A stretch of DNA of 64,000 nucleotides. It comes from Agromyces sp. Leaf222. Lineage in GTDB: Bacteria > Actinomycetota > Actinomycetes > Actinomycetales > Microbacteriaceae. Of this stretch, positions 1-8,163 are shown in pieces (within the stretch, counting starts at the first letter, position 1; every line of letters starts with the position of its first letter). Below the pieces are notes generated by a model that had not been told where the DNA came from, searched no databases, and saw nothing but the letters and a program-made list of their open reading frames with translations. A program made the translations under genes and the position numbers. The stretch is taken from NCBI RefSeq assembly GCF_001421565.1, contig NZ_LMKQ01000001.1, positions 1,177,651-1,241,650 on the forward strand, given 5' to 3'.

Positions 1-43
1 GAGCGTCGTACAGGGCATCTTCGGCACGCGGCGTCGGCGGTGA
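1..43 (+). CDS. C-terminal tail of an unidentified gene (partial)
   Basis: Reading from base 2, thirteen sense codons encode SVVQGIFGTRRRR before a TGA at 41-43. The GTG start of the next gene (40-42) overlaps this stop as GTGA, the coupling pattern used throughout the window, so I read it as the end of an upstream gene in the same operon. The basic tail is not enough to name a family. Confidence 0.45.
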   Translation, partial: SVVQGIFGTRRRR

Positions 44-774
44 GCGTCGGCCACGGCGCCGCAGGTCCGGGTCCGACGGATGGCGTAGGCTCACCGTTCG
101 TGCCCGTCGAGTCGTCCGCTTCCTCCGAGTCCGCAGAGTCCGCCGAGGCGCGGCATCCGTTCATCCGGGGCTACCGGCCCGAAGACCGGGCCGACGTCGC
201 GCGGATCTGCCTGCTCACCGCGTCGGGCGGCGGCGACGCGACCGGGGTGTACTCCGACGACTCGCTGATGCCGGAGGTCTTCGCTCTGCCCTACGTGACG
301 TACGCGCCCGACCTCGCGTTCGTCGTCGACGACGGGGCCGGGCGTGCGGTCGGCTACATCATCGGCGTCGCCGACACCGCGGACTTCATCGACTGGTGGA
401 AGCGCGAGTGGACCCCCGGCTTCACGTCGCGGCATCCGTCGCCCGGCGCCGCCACCTCGCACGCCCCGAAGTTCACCGAGGCCGACCTGCTGAAGGCGGG
501 CGCAGACCCGGAGCGCATGCGCATCGCCGAACTGGGGGAGTTCCCCGCGCACCTGCACATCGACCTGCTGCCCGAGCTGCAGGGCAAGGGCTTCGGACGC
601 CGACTCATCGACACGCTGCGCGACGCGCTCGCCGAACGGGGCGTTCCGGGCGTGCACCTCAGCATGGACCCGAACAACACGAACGCACGGGCGTTCTACG
701 ACCGACTCGGGTTCCACGAGCTCGCCGCGCACAAGCCGAGCTCGCCGCTGCTCGGCATCGCGACGGCCCGCTAG
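40..774 (+). CDS. GNAT family N-acetyltransferase
   Basis: A 244-residue protein. The first ~40 residues are Ser/Ala/Glu-rich and probably disordered; the GNAT fold starts near FIRGYRPEDRADVARIC. The acetyl-CoA pyrophosphate-binding motif QGKGFGRRL lies around residues 181-189, followed by a C-terminal NTNARAFYDRLGFHE segment typical of the last GNAT strands. The middle (DWWKREWTPGF) resembles the acetyltransferase-like domain found in bacterial relatives of the O-GlcNAcase C-terminal region, so the acceptor may be a small molecule or sugar rather than a protein; that is inference. The GTG start at 40 overlaps the upstream stop. A later start closer to the fold is possible because the N-terminal extension is low complexity. 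Confidence 0.8.
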   Translation: MSVGHGAAGPGPTDGVGSPFVPVESSASSESAESAEARHPFIRGYRPEDRADVARICLLTASGGGDATGVYSDDSLMPEVFALPYVTYAPDLAFVVDDGAGRAVGYIIGVADTADFIDWWKREWTPGFTSRHPSPGAATSHAPKFTEADLLKAGADPERMRIAELGEFPAHLHIDLLPELQGKGFGRRLIDTLRDALAERGVPGVHLSMDPNNTNARAFYDRLGFHELAAHKPSSPLLGIATAR

Positions 775-784
775 ATCCTGCCGC

Positions 785-1306
785 TCAGCGCGTGAGCGAC
801 CGGCGCTCGAACCAGTAGAGCAGGTTCGGGTCGGTCTCGCGCAGCTCGGCGAGGGTCACGGGCTCGGTGCGCACGACCTCCTCGACGTCGAGGATCTTCG
901 CGACGCGGTCCATGCTCGAGGTGTTCCAGAACCGGCCGCGCATGCGGAACACGCCGCGGCCCGCGCGGTTCACGACGAACAGTTCCTGCGTGGTGTCGAG
1001 GCTGCTGCCGCGGTAGAGCTGGATGCGCAGCACGGTCGCGATGTCGCTCGCGGCCACCGTGTAGGTGCCGCCGAAGAAGCCGCGCTCGACGATGCCGTAC
1101 CGGCTCACCGAGGCCTGCGTGCGCTGGTACGAGATCCAGGCGGTCACGAGCAGCGCGGCGATGATCGCGCCGGCCCACGCGACGACCGACCAGGCGCCGG
1201 TCGGATCGAGCACCCACAGCTGCGTCGCCAGGATCGGCAGCACGAGCGCCGCGATCGAGAACCCGATGTTGCGGCCGAGGGTGCGACGCGGCCTCAGGGT
1301 ATACAC
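785..1306 (-). CDS. PH-domain membrane protein
   Basis: About 173 residues from the chosen GTG. Two adjacent hydrophobic helices (roughly residues 14-34 and 38-57, IGFSIAALVLPILATQLWVL then VVAWAGAIIAALLVTAWIS) are followed by a bacterial PH-like domain (YGIVERGFFGGTYTVAASDI, ELFVVNRAGRGVFRMRG). Such proteins are membrane-associated and of unknown molecular role. The frame stays open upstream to 1477, but that part has no family-like sequence; the GTG at 1306-1304 is preceded by AAGGGG. A GTG about 33 bases further upstream is the alternative. The chosen start sits inside a perfect inverted repeat (1290-1315). It is convergent with the GNAT gene, with only 10 bases between them. Confidence 0.72.
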   Translation of the reverse strand: MYTLRPRRTLGRNIGFSIAALVLPILATQLWVLDPTGAWSVVAWAGAIIAALLVTAWISYQRTQASVSRYGIVERGFFGGTYTVAASDIATVLRIQLYRGSSLDTTQELFVVNRAGRGVFRMRGRFWNTSSMDRVAKILDVEEVVRTEPVTLAELRETDPNLLYWFERRSLTR

Positions 1307-1315
1307 CCTGAGGCC
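1290..1315. promoter_or_regulatory. Perfect 11-bp inverted repeat over the PH-protein start codon
   Basis: Arms GGCCTCAGGGT (1290-1300) and ACCCTGAGGCC (1305-1315) are separated by ATAC. The GTG start codon (1306-1304, minus strand) falls at the loop/right-arm junction. As DNA this could be an operator; as RNA it would hide the start codon. Either reading is inference. Confidence 0.55.
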
Positions 1316-1488
1316 GTCGCCCCTTACTGCCCCGGCCACGATGGAGGAGCCCCCTGCGTCCCCACTCCGTGTATCCACCTTCGCCGCTGACATCTCTGAA
1401 ATCATCCGGGAGGGGCGCCCCTTCGCGCTATTCGGCATTAATGAGGACACGGATGCCGCGGCGCGCCGTCCGGCCATATGCTGACCCG

Positions 1489-2061
1489 ATGTCGACCGCC
1501 GATGCCGCCCCGAATCACGCCCGCGTCGGGGCAGCTGAGGTGTTCCTCATCACCGGCGTCATGGCGGCCGGCAAGTCCACCGTGGCGCAGGTGCTCGCCG
1601 GGCGGCTGCCGTACGCCGCGCACGTTCGCGGCGACGGATTCCGGCGCATGCTCGTCTCGGGCCGTGCCGAGATGTCGAATCCGCTGAGTCCGGCGGCCGA
1701 GGCGCAACTCGAGCTGCGGCATCGCCTCGCGGCGACCGTCGCCGACGCCTATGCCGACGCCGGCATCTCGGCGGTCGTCCAGGACCTCTACCTCGGCGAG
1801 GACCTCGAACGCATGGTCGGCCGGATCTGCCATCGTCCGCTCTCGGTGATCGTGCTCGCCCCGCGGCCGGACGTCGTCGAGGCGCGCGAGGCGTCGCGCC
1901 CGAAGCGCGGTTACGGCGACTGGTCCGTTGCCGACTTCGACGCCGCGCTGCGCGAGACGCCCCGGCTCGGCCTCTGGATCGACTCGTCGGAGCTCAGCGT
2001 CGAGGCGACGGTCGACCTCATCCTCGAGCGACGGGCCGAGGCGCGCGTCTCCGACGGCTGA
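1489..2061 (+). CDS. P-loop kinase / phosphotransferase (AAA_33-like)
   Basis: 190 residues. The Walker A motif GVMAAGKST lies at about residues 23-31, then HVRGDGFRRML (substrate-binding region), VVQDLYLGEDLERM and a lid-like region with RPKRGYGD. The layout matches small cytosolic kinases related to chloramphenicol phosphotransferase and zeta-type P-loop proteins. No gene for an antitoxin-like small partner is next to it, so a toxin role is not supported. ATG 1489 was chosen because the family N-terminus begins shortly before VFLITGVMAAGK and the in-frame sequence upstream is not protein-like. It is divergent from the PH-domain gene and ends before the hairpin at 2102-2128. Confidence 0.7.
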   Translation: MSTADAAPNHARVGAAEVFLITGVMAAGKSTVAQVLAGRLPYAAHVRGDGFRRMLVSGRAEMSNPLSPAAEAQLELRHRLAATVADAYADAGISAVVQDLYLGEDLERMVGRICHRPLSVIVLAPRPDVVEAREASRPKRGYGDWSVADFDAALRETPRLGLWIDSSELSVEATVDLILERRAEARVSDG

Positions 2062-2101
2062 TCGGCGACCCGCGCGGGACCCACGCCGGCGGAATGCGAA
2101 T

Positions 2102-2128
2102 CGGCCCGATCGCGAGGCGATCGGGCCG
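2102..2128 (+). terminator. Hairpin terminator, 12-bp stem
   Basis: CGGCCCGATCGC (2102-2113), loop GAG, GCGATCGGGCCG (2117-2128): a perfect GC-rich stem just after the P-loop kinase stop. It can also end transcription arriving from the tRNA-Ser side, so it is probably bidirectional. No long T-run follows, as is usual in this GC-rich genome. Confidence 0.7.
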
Positions 2129-2144
2129 TTCGGGTGGTGCTGGC

Positions 2145-2277
2145 GGAGGATGGGGGATTCGAACCCCGGATGAGCGCTGTGCGTCACCCGGAATTCGTTT
2201 CCCTCTTCTGCGGAGGATGGGGATTCGAACCCCGGATGAGCGCTGTGCGTCACCCGGAATTCGTTTCCCTCTTCTGC
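2145..2277 (-). repeat. Two tandem copies of the tRNA-Ser 3' end plus a constant spacer
   Basis: Each unit opens with GGAGGATGGGG and ATTCGAACCCC, which is the complement of the T-arm and 3' acceptor strand of the adjacent tRNA-Ser. Each then continues with the same spacer (GGATGAGCGCTGTGCGTCAC and onward). Units: 2145-2211 (67 bp) and 2212-2277 (66 bp; one G fewer in the G-run). Reading on into 2278 gives the genuine tRNA end, so the 3' end occurs three times in tandem. The spacer has no cloverleaf, so these are not complete tRNAs. Confidence 0.85.
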
Positions 2278-2361
2278 GGAGGATGGGGGATTCGAACCCC
2301 CGAGGGCTTGCACCCAACACGCTTTCCAAGCGTGCGCCATAGGCCACTAGGCGAATCCTCC
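2277..2361 (-). tRNA. tRNA-Ser(GGA)
   Basis: On the minus strand a class II cloverleaf can be read: acceptor GGAGGAT (2361-2355) pairs with ATCCTCC (2284-2278), the discriminator base is G, and the anticodon stem CACGC/GCGTG encloses loop TTGGAAA with anticodon GGA. An extended variable arm precedes the T-arm GGGGGTTCGAATCCCCC. The 85-base length and long variable arm fit serine tRNA. CCA is not encoded. Confidence 0.95.
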
Positions 2362-2363
2362 TG

Positions 2364-2457
2364 ATGACCCCTCACGCACCCGCCAGAGCCCGGTTACCCT
2401 TGCTGCGTTTCCGCCCTGGGGGAGTTGGCCTGGATGGCGCCACGTGAGGAGCCTCGG
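2364..2457 (-). ncRNA. ffs: Signal recognition particle RNA (small bacterial type)
   Basis: The minus strand carries the conserved SRP RNA core GGCCAACTCCCCCAGGGCGG followed by AAACGCAGCAAGGGTAACC. The terminal stem pairs CCTCACG (2449-2443) with CGTGAGG (2376-2370). The core corresponds to helix 8 and its asymmetric loop, which binds the Ffh M domain. The RNA lies directly upstream of tRNA-Ser on the same strand. The exact ends are estimated from the stem and may be off by several bases. Confidence 0.9.
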
Positions 2458-2462
2458 ACAGT

Positions 2463-3443
2463 CTACCCGAGCCGCGGGGCCGAATTGGACGCGAGCTCCG
2501 GATGCCGCGCCGCGAGGTACGCGTCGAACGCCTCGCGGCTCGTCTTGGCGGGCGTGTAGCCGAGCACGCGCTTGAGGCGCGCGTTGTCGAGCACGGGGCG
2601 GTACTGCAGGAACCCGACGCGGTTCGCGTCGTGCACGGTGAGCCGCAGGGCGTGTCCGACGCGGAGCGCGCCGGCGAGCAGCCCGGGCGAGAGCTCGAGC
2701 GTCGGTGTGCCGAACGCCTCGGCGATCTCGCTGACGGTGACCCTGCCGTCGCCGGCCACGTTGAACGCCCCAGTCACGTCACCGGTCGCGCCCTGCACGA
2801 TGGCGCCCACGACGTCGTCGACCCAGATGAACACGAACGGGCTCTCGGAGCCGCGGATCTTCAGGATGCGCCGGCCCTCCCAGAGCGCCGTGATCTGGTT
2901 CGACACCGACGGGCCGAGGATCGTGCCGATGCGCAGCACGACCTGGCCGAGCTCGGGGTGCTCGGCGCGGTAGGCGGCGAGCATCTCCTCGACGAGGCGC
3001 TTGTGCCGCGAGTAGCTGAACGCCTCGTTGCCGCGGATCGCGTCGTCTTCGGTGAGCCACTCGGGGCTGTCGGCGTGGTAGCCGTACGCGGCGCCCGACG
3101 ACGAGACGACGATGCGCGTCACGCCGTTGGCGACGGCCGCGTCGAGCACGTTGCGGGTGCCGTCGACGTCGACGCGGCGCTCGACCTCCTCGCTGAGGCC
3201 GCCCGGGTTCACGATGGCGGCGAGGTGCACGATCGTGTCGATCGCGTGGCGTTCGACCACTGCGGCCACCGTCGGGGCATCCGTCACGTCGCAGGTCTCG
3301 ACGACGACGCCGTCGGGGGCGGATGCCGCGGGCGGCCGTACGTCGCCCGAGACGACGAGCTCGACGCCGGGGTGGGCGGCGAGGGCGCGCACGGCGTTGG
3401 ATCCGAGGAAGCCGCTGCCGCCGGTGACGAGCATGCGCCTCAT
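2463..3443 (-). CDS. NAD-dependent epimerase/dehydratase (extended SDR)
   Basis: 326 residues. The Rossmann motif TGGSGFLG lies at residues 7-14, D-V-R at the end of strand 2, HLAAIVNPGG as the extended-SDR segment, SSSGAAYGY carrying the catalytic Ser/Thr position, and YSRHK (about 143-147) as the YxxxK pair. The C-terminal half binds substrate (FIWVDDVVGAI; FNVAGDG). It probably oxidises, epimerises or reduces a hydroxylated substrate in the cytosol. Its ATG overlaps the stop of the BASS transporter as ATGA, so it is the third gene of a coupled operon. The real substrate cannot be told from sequence. Confidence 0.85.
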   Translation of the reverse strand: MRRMLVTGGSGFLGSNAVRALAAHPGVELVVSGDVRPPAASAPDGVVVETCDVTDAPTVAAVVERHAIDTIVHLAAIVNPGGLSEEVERRVDVDGTRNVLDAAVANGVTRIVVSSSGAAYGYHADSPEWLTEDDAIRGNEAFSYSRHKRLVEEMLAAYRAEHPELGQVVLRIGTILGPSVSNQITALWEGRRILKIRGSESPFVFIWVDDVVGAIVQGATGDVTGAFNVAGDGRVTVSEIAEAFGTPTLELSPGLLAGALRVGHALRLTVHDANRVGFLQYRPVLDNARLKRVLGYTPAKTSREAFDAYLAARHPELASNSAPRLG

Positions 3444-4474
3444 GCGGAGGCCTCGGGGCGGGCGCCGTCGACCGGCGCCTCGACGGGCGAGCTGACGGGC
3501 GAGCCGCCGACCGGGCCGCCGTCGGCGCCCGCCTCGCCCGACGTCTCGGCCGCGTGCGACGCCGCCCACGCGGCATCCGCCTTGCGCGTGACGCGGGCCC
3601 AGGCCGTCGCCAGCAGGAGGCCGGCGATGATGTCCCAGATGCCCCACCAGCCGGCGACGATCGCCATGCCGCCGATGCCGCCGAAGAACGTGAACACGAG
3701 GCCCAGCCCGAGGCCGGCGTTGCGGATGCCGACCTCGAACGTGATCGCCTTGCGCTCCCGGCTCGGCAGGCCGCCGATGCGGGCGCTCGCGTAGCCGAGG
3801 CCGAGCGCGATCGCATCGTGCAGGAACACGGCGACGAGCACGACGCCGATGTACGCCATGAAGACCGCCCAGTTGCCGATGAGCGCGATCGCGATGAAGC
3901 CGACGAGGGCGGCGAGGCTGATCCAGCGGGCGTACGGCTGCACGCGCTTCGCGAACCGCGGCCACCTGGCGCGGATCAGGAGCCCGGCGAAGAACGGCAG
4001 GCCGATGATGAGGAAGATCTCGAGCAGCATCTGCCAGCCGTTCAGGCTCACGGTGCGCACGAGCTCGGACGCCGTCGGGTGGATGCTGCCCCAGAACACG
4101 ACGCTGATCGGCAGGATGAAGATGTAGAGCACGTTCGCGACGGCCGTCATCGACACCGAGAGCGCGACGTTGCCGCGCGAGCGGTAGGTGAGCACCTGCG
4201 AGATGTTGCCCGGCGGGCAGCACGCCACGAGGATCATGCCGAGCGCGATCGAAGCCTGCACGTTCAGCAGCAGCGTGAGCCCGAAGGTCACGGCGGGCAG
4301 CAGGATGATCTGCGCGAGCATCGCGATGATCATGGCCTTCGGCGCCTTGAGCACGGCCTTGAAGTCCGACGGCGCGGTGTCGAGCGCGATGCCGAACATG
4401 ATGAACCCGAGCACGATGTTCAGGGCGACCATCGAGCCGGGCGTGAAGTTCAGGACGACGTCGTCGATGTTCAT
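3440..4474 (-). CDS. Bile acid:sodium symporter family (BASS) transporter
   Basis: 344 residues with about ten hydrophobic helices, beginning MVALNIVLGFIMFGIALDTA. It contains the family segments ACCPPGNISQVLTYRSRGN and EVGIRNAGLGLGLVFTFFGG, the crossover regions that bind sodium and an organic anion in BASS proteins. About 50 C-terminal residues are hydrophilic and Gly/Pro/Ala-rich. RBS GGAGGC lies just before the ATG. It overlaps the upstream monooxygenase stop and the downstream epimerase start by ATGA junctions, so the three proteins are made together. It probably imports or exports an organic acid that the two enzymes handle. Confidence 0.88.
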   Translation of the reverse strand: MNIDDVVLNFTPGSMVALNIVLGFIMFGIALDTAPSDFKAVLKAPKAMIIAMLAQIILLPAVTFGLTLLLNVQASIALGMILVACCPPGNISQVLTYRSRGNVALSVSMTAVANVLYIFILPISVVFWGSIHPTASELVRTVSLNGWQMLLEIFLIIGLPFFAGLLIRARWPRFAKRVQPYARWISLAALVGFIAIALIGNWAVFMAYIGVVLVAVFLHDAIALGLGYASARIGGLPSRERKAITFEVGIRNAGLGLGLVFTFFGGIGGMAIVAGWWGIWDIIAGLLLATAWARVTRKADAAWAASHAAETSGEAGADGGPVGGSPVSSPVEAPVDGARPEASA

Positions 4475-5826
4475 GCGCGTGCCTCCTGGGCGGTGGTCGA
4501 GCTGATCGAGGCGGAGGGGGCGGATGCCGCGGGCAGCGTGCCGAGCAGCTTCTTCACGGTGCGCCGGTAGGCGTCCTTGTTGACGTAGTACGACATGCGC
4601 TCGAGCCCGAGGTACCGGTAGCCGCCGCTGAGGTCGGGCCACGCGGCATCCGCTCGGGATCGGAACGCGGCCGCGGTCTCCGGGGCGTCGCGCACCGCGG
4701 CGAGGTAGGCGGCGATGAGTTCCGCCTGCTCGAAGCGGCCCTGCCAGCCGATGCCCGACGCCTCGATCATGCCGAGCACGAAGAGCCCGTTGAACGACGG
4801 CGGGAACATGTTGAGGAAGAGCTCGGGCGAGGCCTTCGTCCAGTTCAGGTGCGCGCGATCCACGAACGGGTAGTCGAGGTGGTAGCCCGTCGCGAGCATG
4901 ACGAGGTCGTACTCGCCCGAGGTGCCGTCTGCGAAGTGCACCGTGCTGCCGTCGAAGCGGTCGATGTCGGGCACGATGCGCAGGTCGCCCTGACCGAGGT
5001 GGTTCAGGATCAGCGTGTTCACGATCGGGTGCGACTCGTAGATCTTGTAGTCGGGCTTCGGGAACCCGAACCGCACCGGGTCGCCGGTGAACGCCTGCAG
5101 GACGCGCTTGTCGATGAACTGCTTGATCGGCGCGGGCAGCGGGCGGCCCTGGTTCAGGGTGTCCGACGGCTTGCCGAAGAGGTAGCGGGGCACGAAGTAG
5201 TAGCCGCGACGAACGGACATGTCGACGGATGCCGCGTGGTGCACCGCGTCGACCGCGATGTCGCAGCCCGAGTTGCCGGCGCCGATGATGAGCACGCGCT
5301 TGCCGTCGAACACCTTCGGCGACTTGTAGGCGCTCGTGTGCATGATCTCGCCCGAGAACTCGCCGCGGAAGGCCGGAAGGTTCGGCTCGGCGAGGGTGCC
5401 GTTGGCGAGCACCACGGCCGAGTACTCGCCCGTCGTCTCGCCGCCGGGGCCGGTCGAGGTCACGAGCCAGCCGCTCGCGCCGGTCGCGTCGCCGTCGACG
5501 GGCTCGACCTTCGTCACGCGCGTGCCGAAGCTGAAGTGCCGGCGGAGCCCGAACTCGTCGGCGTAGTCGCCGAAGTACCCGAGGAGCTCGCGGTGGCTCG
5601 GGTAGTCGGCGGTCGAGCGCATCGGGAACTCGGCGAACTCGGTCGTCGTGCGGCTCGAGATGAGGTGCGCCGACTCGTACATGGTCGAACGCGGGTTGTC
5701 GATGTTCCAGAGGCCGCCGACGTCGGGGCCGGCCTCGAATCCGTGGAAGGGGATGCCGGCGCGGCTGAGCGCGCGGGCGCCTGCGAGGCCGGAGGGGCCC
5801 GCTCCGATGAGGGCGATGGGGTTCAC
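4471..5826 (-). CDS. Flavin-containing monooxygenase
   Basis: 451 residues from a GTG preceded by AGGAACCACCA. The FAD motif GAGPSGLAG lies at the N-terminus (about residues 8-16). The FMO fingerprint FRGEFSGEIMHTSAYKS (F-x-G-x-x-x-H-T-x-x-Y) is at about 150-165. The NADPH motif GAGNSGCDIA lies near residue 181 and LATGYHLDYPF towards the C-terminus. It should insert one oxygen from O2 into a nucleophilic or ketone substrate using NADPH. First gene of the monooxygenase-BASS-epimerase operon, divergent from pta. The same in-frame region upstream of the GTG lacks homology-like sequence. Confidence 0.9.
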   Translation of the reverse strand: MNPIALIGAGPSGLAGARALSRAGIPFHGFEAGPDVGGLWNIDNPRSTMYESAHLISSRTTTEFAEFPMRSTADYPSHRELLGYFGDYADEFGLRRHFSFGTRVTKVEPVDGDATGASGWLVTSTGPGGETTGEYSAVVLANGTLAEPNLPAFRGEFSGEIMHTSAYKSPKVFDGKRVLIIGAGNSGCDIAVDAVHHAASVDMSVRRGYYFVPRYLFGKPSDTLNQGRPLPAPIKQFIDKRVLQAFTGDPVRFGFPKPDYKIYESHPIVNTLILNHLGQGDLRIVPDIDRFDGSTVHFADGTSGEYDLVMLATGYHLDYPFVDRAHLNWTKASPELFLNMFPPSFNGLFVLGMIEASGIGWQGRFEQAELIAAYLAAVRDAPETAAAFRSRADAAWPDLSGGYRYLGLERMSYYVNKDAYRRTVKKLLGTLPAASAPSASISSTTAQEARA

Positions 5827-5985
5827 TGGTGGTTCCTGTGCTGGATGCGGACCGCTGGGGGAGACGGCCCGGCCGTGGGGCCGACCCAGCATAAGCGAAG
5901 CCTGCTCGGTTCTCTGCACACGCTCTCACGCGGCTCGGGAGGGCGCTCGCGGGAGACTCCCAGTCCGCTTCGGGGCCCCGCCCAA

Positions 5986-5991
5986 TAGGCT
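5986..5991 (+). promoter_or_regulatory. Candidate -10 (TAGGCT) giving a leaderless pta mRNA
   Basis: TAGGCT at 5986-5991 matches the TANNNT -10 core and ends six bases before the GTG of pta (5998), so transcription would begin at or next to the start codon. No Shine-Dalgarno sequence at normal spacing is seen. The -35 region is weak. Confidence 0.5.
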
Positions 5992-5997
5992 TGCAGG

Positions 5998-8163
5998 GTG
6001 GCGCACGGGATCTACATCTGCTCGGCCGAAGGCAACACCGGAAAGTCGACGGTCGCCCTCGGGGTGCTCGACACCCTGACCAGGCGCGCGACGCGCGTCG
6101 GCGTCTTCCGGCCCATCGCGAGGTCGATCGACGAGCGCGACTACGTGCTCGACCTGCTGCTCGCGCACGACGCGGTCGTGCCCCTCGCCTACGACGAGGC
6201 CATCGGGGTCGACTACGACGCCGTGCACGCCGACCCCGAGGGCGCGCTCGCCGAGATCGTGCGCCGCTACAAGGCCATCGAGCACCGCTGCGACGCGGTC
6301 GTGATCCTCGGCTCCGACTTCACGGATGTCGGCAGCCCCACCGAGCTGGCCTACAACGCCCGCATCGCGGCGAACCTCGCCGCCCCCGTGCTGCTCGTGC
6401 TCGGCGGCCGCGTCGGCGGCGGGCGCCAGCGCGCCGAGCACCTCGGGCAGGCCGAGGCGCGCACGCCAGACGACGTCGCCCAGCTCGCCGACCTCGCGGT
6501 CGAAGAACTCGCGCGCGAGCACTCCACGCTGCTCGGCGTCGTCGTCAACCGCGCCGACGGCGATCGGCTCGACGAGATCGTCGCAGCCGTGCAGCCCGTC
6601 ATGAAGCGCGTGCCCGCCCACGAGGCGGCCGGTCGAGACGCCGAGGGCGCGGCATCCGTCGCCGTCTGGGCGATCCCCGAAGACCAGGTGCTCGTGGCGC
6701 CGTCGGTGCGCTCGATCATGGAGGCCGTCGACGGCGAGCTCGCAACCGGCGACCCCGACCTGCTCGACCGCGAGGCCCTCGGCGTCGTCATCGCCGCGAT
6801 GTCGATGGAGAACGTGCTCACGCGCCTCATCGAGGGTTCGATCGTGATCATCCCGGCCGATCGCAGCGAGGTGCTGCTCGGCGTGCTGACCGCGCACGCG
6901 TCGGCGAACTTCCCGTCGATCTCGGGCATCGTGCTCGTGGGCGGGTTCCCGCTCTCCGAGCAGGTCGAGCGGCTCGTCGAGGGCCTGCGAGCCGGCCTGC
7001 CGATCATCCGCACGACGCTCGGCAGCTACGACACGGCGGTCGCGATCACCCAGACCCGAGGGCGGCTCGCCGCCGAGTCGCAGCGCAAGCGCGACACCGC
7101 GCTCTCGCTCTTCGAGAAGCACGTCGACGGCCAGGCCCTGCTCGACCTGCTCGACGTGGCCGCGCCCGAGGTCGTGACCCCGCTCATGTTCGAGTACGGC
7201 CTGCTCGAGCGCGCCCGCAGCGCCCGCAAGCACATCGTGCTGCCAGAGGGTTACGACGACCGCGTGCTGCGCGCCGCGGCGACCCTGCTCGCGCGCGACG
7301 TCGCCGACCTCACGATCCTCGGCGAGGAGATCGAGGTGCGCTCGCGAGCGATCGGCCTCGGCCTCGACCTCTCCCGCGCCACGGTGCTCTCCAACCACGA
7401 CTTCGTGCACGTCGCCCGCTTCGCCGAGGAGTACCAGAAGCGCCGTGCGCACAAGGGCATCACGCTCGAGCAGGCCCGCGACACCGTGCAGGACGTCTCG
7501 TACTTCGGCACGATGATGGTCGAGCTCGGACTCGCCGACGGCATGGTGTCGGGGGCCGTCCACACGACGGCCCACACCATCCGCCCGTCCTTCGAGATCG
7601 TGAAGACGAAGCCGGGCGTCGAGGTGGTCTCGAGCGTGTTCCTCATGGCGCTCGCCGATCGCGTGCTCGTCTACGGCGACTGCGCCGTGGTTCCCGACCC
7701 GACCGCCGAGCAGCTCGCCGACATCGCGATCTCGTCGGCGCGCACGGCCGCGCAGTTCGGCATCGAGCCGCGCGTGGCGATGCTCTCGTACTCGACCGGC
7801 GAGTCCGGCACGGGCGCCGACGTCGACAAGGTGCGGCGGGCCACCGAGCTCGTGCGCGAGCGCGCGCCCGAGCTCGCGGTCGAGGGGCCGATCCAGTACG
7901 ACGCCGCGGCCGACGCGGCGGTCGCGCGCACGAAGCTCCCCGAGTCGGATGTCGCGGGGCGGGCGACCGTGTTCATCTTCCCCGACCTCAACACGGGCAA
8001 CAACACGTACAAGGCCGTGCAGCGCTCGGCCGGGGCGGTCGCGATCGGGCCCGTGCTGCAGGGCCTCAAGAAGCCGGTGAACGACCTCTCGAGAGGGGCA
8101 CTCGTGCAGGACATCGTGAACACCGTGGCGATCACGGCGATCCAGGCGGCCGACGCGTCATGA
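5998..8163 (+). CDS. pta: Phosphate acetyltransferase
   Basis: 721 residues, the long class of Pta. The N-terminal P-loop-like domain (SAEGNTGKSTVALGV, residues ~9-23) resembles dethiobiotin synthetase; a central DRTGG-type domain follows; the catalytic PTA_PTB domain begins near RKHIVLPEGYDDRVLRAA (~400) and contains GMVSGAVHTTAHTIRP, SYSTGESGTGADV and FPDLNTGNNTYKAVQR. It interconverts acetyl-CoA and acetyl phosphate. The N-terminal domains are regulatory in long-form Pta enzymes. It overlaps ackA by ATGA and should act with it in acetate overflow or acetate use. Confidence 0.96.
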   Translation: MAHGIYICSAEGNTGKSTVALGVLDTLTRRATRVGVFRPIARSIDERDYVLDLLLAHDAVVPLAYDEAIGVDYDAVHADPEGALAEIVRRYKAIEHRCDAVVILGSDFTDVGSPTELAYNARIAANLAAPVLLVLGGRVGGGRQRAEHLGQAEARTPDDVAQLADLAVEELAREHSTLLGVVVNRADGDRLDEIVAAVQPVMKRVPAHEAAGRDAEGAASVAVWAIPEDQVLVAPSVRSIMEAVDGELATGDPDLLDREALGVVIAAMSMENVLTRLIEGSIVIIPADRSEVLLGVLTAHASANFPSISGIVLVGGFPLSEQVERLVEGLRAGLPIIRTTLGSYDTAVAITQTRGRLAAESQRKRDTALSLFEKHVDGQALLDLLDVAAPEVVTPLMFEYGLLERARSARKHIVLPEGYDDRVLRAAATLLARDVADLTILGEEIEVRSRAIGLGLDLSRATVLSNHDFVHVARFAEEYQKRRAHKGITLEQARDTVQDVSYFGTMMVELGLADGMVSGAVHTTAHTIRPSFEIVKTKPGVEVVSSVFLMALADRVLVYGDCAVVPDPTAEQLADIAISSARTAAQFGIEPRVAMLSYSTGESGTGADVDKVRRATELVRERAPELAVEGPIQYDAAADAAVARTKLPESDVAGRATVFIFPDLNTGNNTYKAVQRSAGAVAIGPVLQGLKKPVNDLSRGALVQDIVNTVAITAIQAADAS

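Noticed and set aside
1307..1477. N-terminal extension of the PH-domain protein
   Set aside because: Sequence is unlike the family, lacks a Shine-Dalgarno and overlaps the divergent promoter region.
1489..2061. Zeta-type toxin
   Set aside because: Only the P-loop kinase fold is shared; no epsilon-like antitoxin gene adjoins it.
2277..2361. Integrated island at tRNA-Ser
   Set aside because: No integrase, transposase or element genes lie between or beside the repeats; only the att-like repeats remain.
2094..2364. Open frames across the tRNA region encoding repeated 'RTPDERCASPG' peptides
   Set aside because: They are translations of the tRNA-Ser 3' repeats and the tRNA itself, a known source of false genes.
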